Positions 6,214 to 8,516 of a stretch of 8,516 nucleotides of DNA are shown here, piece by piece (the stretch's first letter is position 1; each line of letters opens with the position of its first letter). The stretch comes from Sphaerochaeta sp. (lineage in GTDB: Bacteria > Spirochaetota > Spirochaetia > Sphaerochaetales > Sphaerochaetaceae), in assembly GCA_003446545.1 (NCBI GenBank), contig DMAO01000117.1:2222-10737 (forward strand). The letters are read 5' to 3'. The translations under genes and the position numbers were made by a program. A model generated the notes under the pieces. That model was given only the letters and a program-made list of their open reading frames with translations. It had not been told where the DNA came from and searched no databases.

Positions 6214-6879
6214 ATGATAGTAGATGATGTCGCCAAGTACATCGACCACACGGTTCTCGCAGCTAATGCAACGCGCGAGAAGATTGAGCAGATTTGTAAA
6301 GAGGCCCAGCAGTGGCATTTTGCATCAGTTTGTGTGAATAGTTGTTGGGTTCCCCTTTGTGCCAAGATTTTAGCAAAAAGTGAAGTTATGGTTTGTTCAG
6401 TTGTAGGCTTTCCCCTTGGGGCTATGGCCACAGAGAGCAAGGCTTTTGAGGCCAAGCGTGCTGTGACCGATGGTGCAGACGAAATAGATATGGTCATAAA
6501 CATCGGTTGGTTGAAGAACCATGATGATGATCTTGTATTGGATGATATTGCAAAGGTAAAACAGGCTTGTGGGAAGAAGACCCTGAAGGTCATCATCGAA
6601 ACCTGTCTGCTCACTGACGAAGAAAAAGTCCGTGCCTGTCGTCTAGCCAAGACAGCTGGAGCTGATTTCGTAAAGACTTCCACGGGTTTCTCCACCGGAG
6701 GGGCAAAAGAAACAGACCTCCGTATCATGCGTAAGACGGTAGGCCCTGATCTTGGAGTCAAGGCCTCTGGTGGGATTCATACCTATGAACAGGCGAGAGC
6801 GATGATAGAGGCTGGAGCAACCAGAATCGGTGCTTCCAGTGGGATTGCCATCGTCGAGGGGCAACATGCCGCGAATTGA
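6214..6879 (+). CDS. deoC: Deoxyribose-phosphate aldolase
   Basis: A 221-residue class I aldolase, normal bacterial DeoC length. It splits 2-deoxyribose 5-phosphate into glyceraldehyde 3-phosphate and acetaldehyde in the cytoplasm, the last step of deoxynucleoside catabolism. Key features: the N-terminal IDHTVL motif (10-15), VCVNSCWV (39-46), GFPLGA (65-70), [12 protein letters not shown] (87-98) with the catalytic D92, KVIIETCLL (125-133), the Schiff-base lysine K154 in DFVKTSTGF (151-159), and the relay lysine K183 in GVKASGGI (181-188). The start is ATG 6214, with GGAGG at 6204-6208 five bases upstream. An ATG four codons earlier (6202) overlaps this site and is unlikely to be used. The end overlaps the start of the thymidine kinase gene by 14 bases, which suggests translational coupling and a shared salvage role. 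All catalytic residues are present. Confidence 0.97.
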   Translation: MIVDDVAKYIDHTVLAANATREKIEQICKEAQQWHFASVCVNSCWVPLCAKILAKSEVMVCSVVGFPLGAMATESKAFEAKRAVTDGADEIDMVINIGWLKNHDDDLVLDDIAKVKQACGKKTLKVIIETCLLTDEEKVRACRLAKTAGADFVKTSTGFSTGGAKETDLRIMRKTVGPDLGVKASGGIHTYEQARAMIEAGATRIGASSGIAIVEGQHAAN

Positions 6880-8008
6880 TCCCCATGGTGAGGGAACCGA
6901 TTTTCTCAAGAGCCTAGGGTTCCCCACCATTGATATCCACAATACCTTCTCGCATTTTGACTTCACCAATCCAGGGCGTAGGGTCCTTCTGATAGGACCC
7001 ATGGGATCGGGCAAGACTGAGTTTGCCGCTCGGGTCTGGCGTGATGCAGCCATAGCGCAAAAAAAGGGGGAGAAGGTACGGGCCTTGACCAGCAGTGGTG
7101 AGGTAGACCGTAGAAAGGTCTTTTTTATCCGAAGCGAAATAGATGGACAGCGCTTCTCCGAGTATCCTGAGGATGCCCTTTGCTACCGAAGTGGTTATGT
7201 AAGCTGTGGTACCAATATAGCAAAGATCCGTGATTCCTTCGGTCTTGAAGAGGTCCTCAGGGACAATCCCACTGTGGGTACCTTCATCATTGACGAGGCT
7301 TCCTTCTTCGATGAGAGGCTTGCCTATGTCGTGCGTAACCATAGCTTCGAGCGTGGGGTCATGTTCATATTTCCCACACTCATCCTAAACTTTCGTCGGG
7401 ACCTATTCAATTCGACAGCGCGTCTCATGCTGGACATCGCCACCGACGTCATCCCCCTTACCGCCTACTGTGAACATCCTGACTGTATGGAGGATGCTTT
7501 CAATACCTATCGGTACTACCAGGTTGACGGACAGGAATGTCCAGCCCTTTACTTCGATCCTCTGATCATTGTAGGTGGTGATGCTTTCAAGAGCAGTACC
7601 CTAGAGCCAAACTATGCCGCTAGGTGTGATGAGCATCACTACCTGCCAGGTAAGGAGTATACCTTCTTTCACCTCAAACCCCTAGGGGAGCAGGCAGCAA
7701 GAGGGGATGAGCAGCCCTTACGCAAGGAGCTGTACGCCCTCAAGCATGACAAGGAGAACTCCATGTTGTTTGCAAATCTCCAAGAGCGCTATGCCGGTAA
7801 ACCTGATGAGGAGATCCACTTCAATTCGCTTAAACCTGCAAACATTGCAGAGAAAGCTCTCATCTTCCTATTCTGTGAGCATAATCTTGTTCCTGAAGAG
7901 CTCCTGCTGAGGTTGGTGGACGACCTTGAGCTCGATAGGGTGTATATGGAAAAGGTCCTCTCTGACAATAAGCGCCCGGTTTCCTTTGCACAGCCATTCC
8001 TGCTCTAG
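6866..8008 (+). CDS. tdk: Thymidine kinase (TK1 type) with C-terminal extension
   Basis: A 380-residue protein, about twice the usual bacterial thymidine kinase length (roughly 190-205). It should phosphorylate thymidine, and perhaps deoxyuridine, with ATP. Visible: Walker A GPMGSGKT (44-51); FIIDEASFF (140-148), matching the family's DE-x-QFF with the catalytic Glu at E144 and Ser in place of Gln; NFRRDLF (175-181), like the DFR-x-x-F segment; a zinc-site-like C202 and C207 followed by A-F-N-T-Y-R; then VGGDAF (236-241) and C254-D-E-H-H-Y, like the second zinc pair and CRKHY. About 35 residues precede the core, and 261-380 form an extra, largely helical-looking region that I do not recognise. 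The start is ATG 6866, with GAGGGG at 6856-6861; an in-frame ATG at 6830 lacks a ribosome site. It overlaps deoC by 14 bases. The family call is good; specificity is inferred. Confidence 0.88.
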   Translation: MPRIDPHGEGTDFLKSLGFPTIDIHNTFSHFDFTNPGRRVLLIGPMGSGKTEFAARVWRDAAIAQKKGEKVRALTSSGEVDRRKVFFIRSEIDGQRFSEYPEDALCYRSGYVSCGTNIAKIRDSFGLEEVLRDNPTVGTFIIDEASFFDERLAYVVRNHSFERGVMFIFPTLILNFRRDLFNSTARLMLDIATDVIPLTAYCEHPDCMEDAFNTYRYYQVDGQECPALYFDPLIIVGGDAFKSSTLEPNYAARCDEHHYLPGKEYTFFHLKPLGEQAARGDEQPLRKELYALKHDKENSMLFANLQERYAGKPDEEIHFNSLKPANIAEKALIFLFCEHNLVPEELLLRLVDDLELDRVYMEKVLSDNKRPVSFAQPFLL

Positions 8009-8038
8009 TCCTGTATAATACAAATACTGGTCATTAAA

Positions 8039-8068
8039 GAACCTTGCCCCCAGCGTGTGGCAAGGTTC
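8039..8068 (+). terminator. Hairpin after tdk, possible terminator without T-run
   Basis: A perfect 10-bp stem, GAACCTTGCC (8039-8048) with GGCAAGGTTC (8059-8068), and a 10-base loop, 30 bases after the tdk stop. It is stable and well placed to end the deoC-tdk transcript. No U-run follows on the plus strand, so it may be a weak terminator, a Rho-assisted end or an mRNA 3' stabiliser. Confidence 0.55.
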
Positions 8069-8098
8069 ACTATTAGAGAGAGCAGAAAGGAATTTTAC

Positions 8099-8138
8099 TT
8101 GAATTCAATACTATTCACACACTATATGAAACTATATG
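8099..8138 (+). promoter_or_regulatory. Possible promoter/operator region of the GH28 gene
   Basis: TTGAAT (8099-8104) and TATATG (8123-8128), 18 bases apart, form a weak sigma-70 candidate. ACTATATG occurs twice, at 8121-8128 and 8131-8138, exactly 10 bp apart. This is the only space (8069-8165) in which the downstream gene could have its own promoter. Confidence 0.3.
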
Positions 8139-8165
8139 GTGCAGGGAAGAGAGCACTTGGAGGTG

Positions 8166-8516
8166 ATGGCCGTGCAGTATTACATGAAGAGTTTTGGGGG
8201 CATCGGCGATGCTCTCTATGATAACAGCACAAGTTTTGCCTTGGCTTTCGCCGCCTTGCACAGTGGGGACTCCCTCAGTATTACCGAGGGTATCTGGAGG
8301 ACAGGGCCCCTAACAATACAAGATAAGAATAATATCACCCTACGCTTGGAAAAGGGTGCAAGGATTCTGTTCAGCGATGATGAGAACAAATACGAGCCCG
8401 TATTTTCCCGGTGGGAAGGGGTCAACTGTTACTGCCTACAGAGTTGCCTGTCGATTGTTAGTTCATCACACATACGCATAACAGGGGAAGGCACTCTGGA
8501 TGGACAGGGTAAAGCT
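8166..8516 (+). CDS. GH28 polygalacturonase-like glycoside hydrolase, N-terminal part
   Basis: An open frame of 117 codons that runs off the right edge without a stop. The residues match the start of GH28 (pectin-degrading, right-handed beta-helix) proteins: a K-S-F-GGIGDALYDNS opening (8-21) where relatives have D-F-GA-x-GDG-x-x-DD, ITLRLEKGARILFS (57-70), the YEPVFSRWEGV segment (76-86), and ITGEGTLDGQG (105-115). The catalytic Asp cluster, HG and RIK motifs would lie beyond the window and cannot be checked. There is no signal peptide, so the enzyme is probably cytoplasmic and would act on imported oligogalacturonides or related oligosaccharides. The start is uncertain: GGAGG (8159-8163) is only 2 bases before ATG 8166 but 8 bases before the in-frame GTG 8172, so GTG may be the real start. 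Confidence 0.85.
   Translation, partial: MAVQYYMKSFGGIGDALYDNSTSFALAFAALHSGDSLSITEGIWRTGPLTIQDKNNITLRLEKGARILFSDDENKYEPVFSRWEGVNCYCLQSCLSIVSSSHIRITGEGTLDGQGKA

Noticed and set aside
5869..6318. Minus-strand open frame of 149 codons in the divergent intergenic region
   Set aside because: It overlaps the first 105 bases of deoC in antisense, has no ribosome site that I can see, is unusually rich in Cys/His/Asn, and resembles no family.
6195..6761. Minus-strand open frame of 188 codons opposite deoC
   Set aside because: It is a shadow of deoC, whose catalytic motifs are complete. The low-complexity Ser/Ala composition is typical of antisense translation.
8216..8425. Minus-strand open frame of 69 codons at the right edge
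   Set aside because: It lies opposite the GH28-like frame, which matches a known family over its whole visible length.
1..8516. A new defence, mobile or CRISPR-type system
   Set aside because: All substantial genes fall into known families of sugar transport, sugar hydrolysis and nucleoside salvage. There are no repeat-spacer arrays, integrases, transposases, tRNA junctions or toxin-antitoxin pairs.

Overview
The window looks like part of a chromosome of a fermentative, carbohydrate-using bacterium of moderate GC content. The best guess is a spirochaete of the Sphaerochaeta/Treponema group. The main hint is the exported sugar-binding protein, whose signal peptide runs straight into a mature end of the Gly-Thr-Thr-Glu type that is common in that group. 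This is inference from family resemblance; no taxonomic marker gene is present.

Left two thirds (58-5795, all on the minus strand): a complete carbohydrate-uptake locus. Read in the direction of transcription it contains a compound promoter/operator (5698-5795), a periplasmic or extracytoplasmic solute-binding protein (4380-5654), a 10-bp intercistronic hairpin (4335-4369), two CUT1-type ABC permeases (3417-4304 and 2530-3417), a glycoside hydrolase family 4 enzyme (1157-2512), a strong intrinsic terminator (1102-1150) and a LacI-family regulator (58-1086). No ATPase gene is present, so the transporter presumably borrows a shared MsmK/UgpC-type ATPase. The likely logic is uptake of a glycoside, NAD/metal-dependent cleavage by GH4 in the cytoplasm, and repression by the LacI protein through a near-perfect palindrome lying on the predicted transcription start. 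A tandem 20-bp direct repeat just upstream of the -35 box suggests a second regulator, probably an activator.

Middle (5796-6213): a divergent intergenic region of about 420 bp with several short palindromes but no gene that I can support. It separates the leftward sugar operon from a rightward operon.

Right third (6214-8008, plus strand): deoC (deoxyribose-phosphate aldolase) overlaps by 14 bases a large, divergent thymidine kinase of the TK1 type that carries an extra C-terminal region of about 115-120 residues. Together they form a small deoxynucleoside-salvage unit. After a hairpin (8039-8068) a new gene begins at about 8166 and runs off the window. Its 117 visible residues match the N-terminus of a GH28 polygalacturonase-like enzyme without a signal peptide.

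I see no phage, transposon, CRISPR or defence module, and no convincing new biological system. The observations most worth following are the promoter architecture of the sugar operon, the terminator placed directly before the repressor gene, and the extended thymidine kinase.
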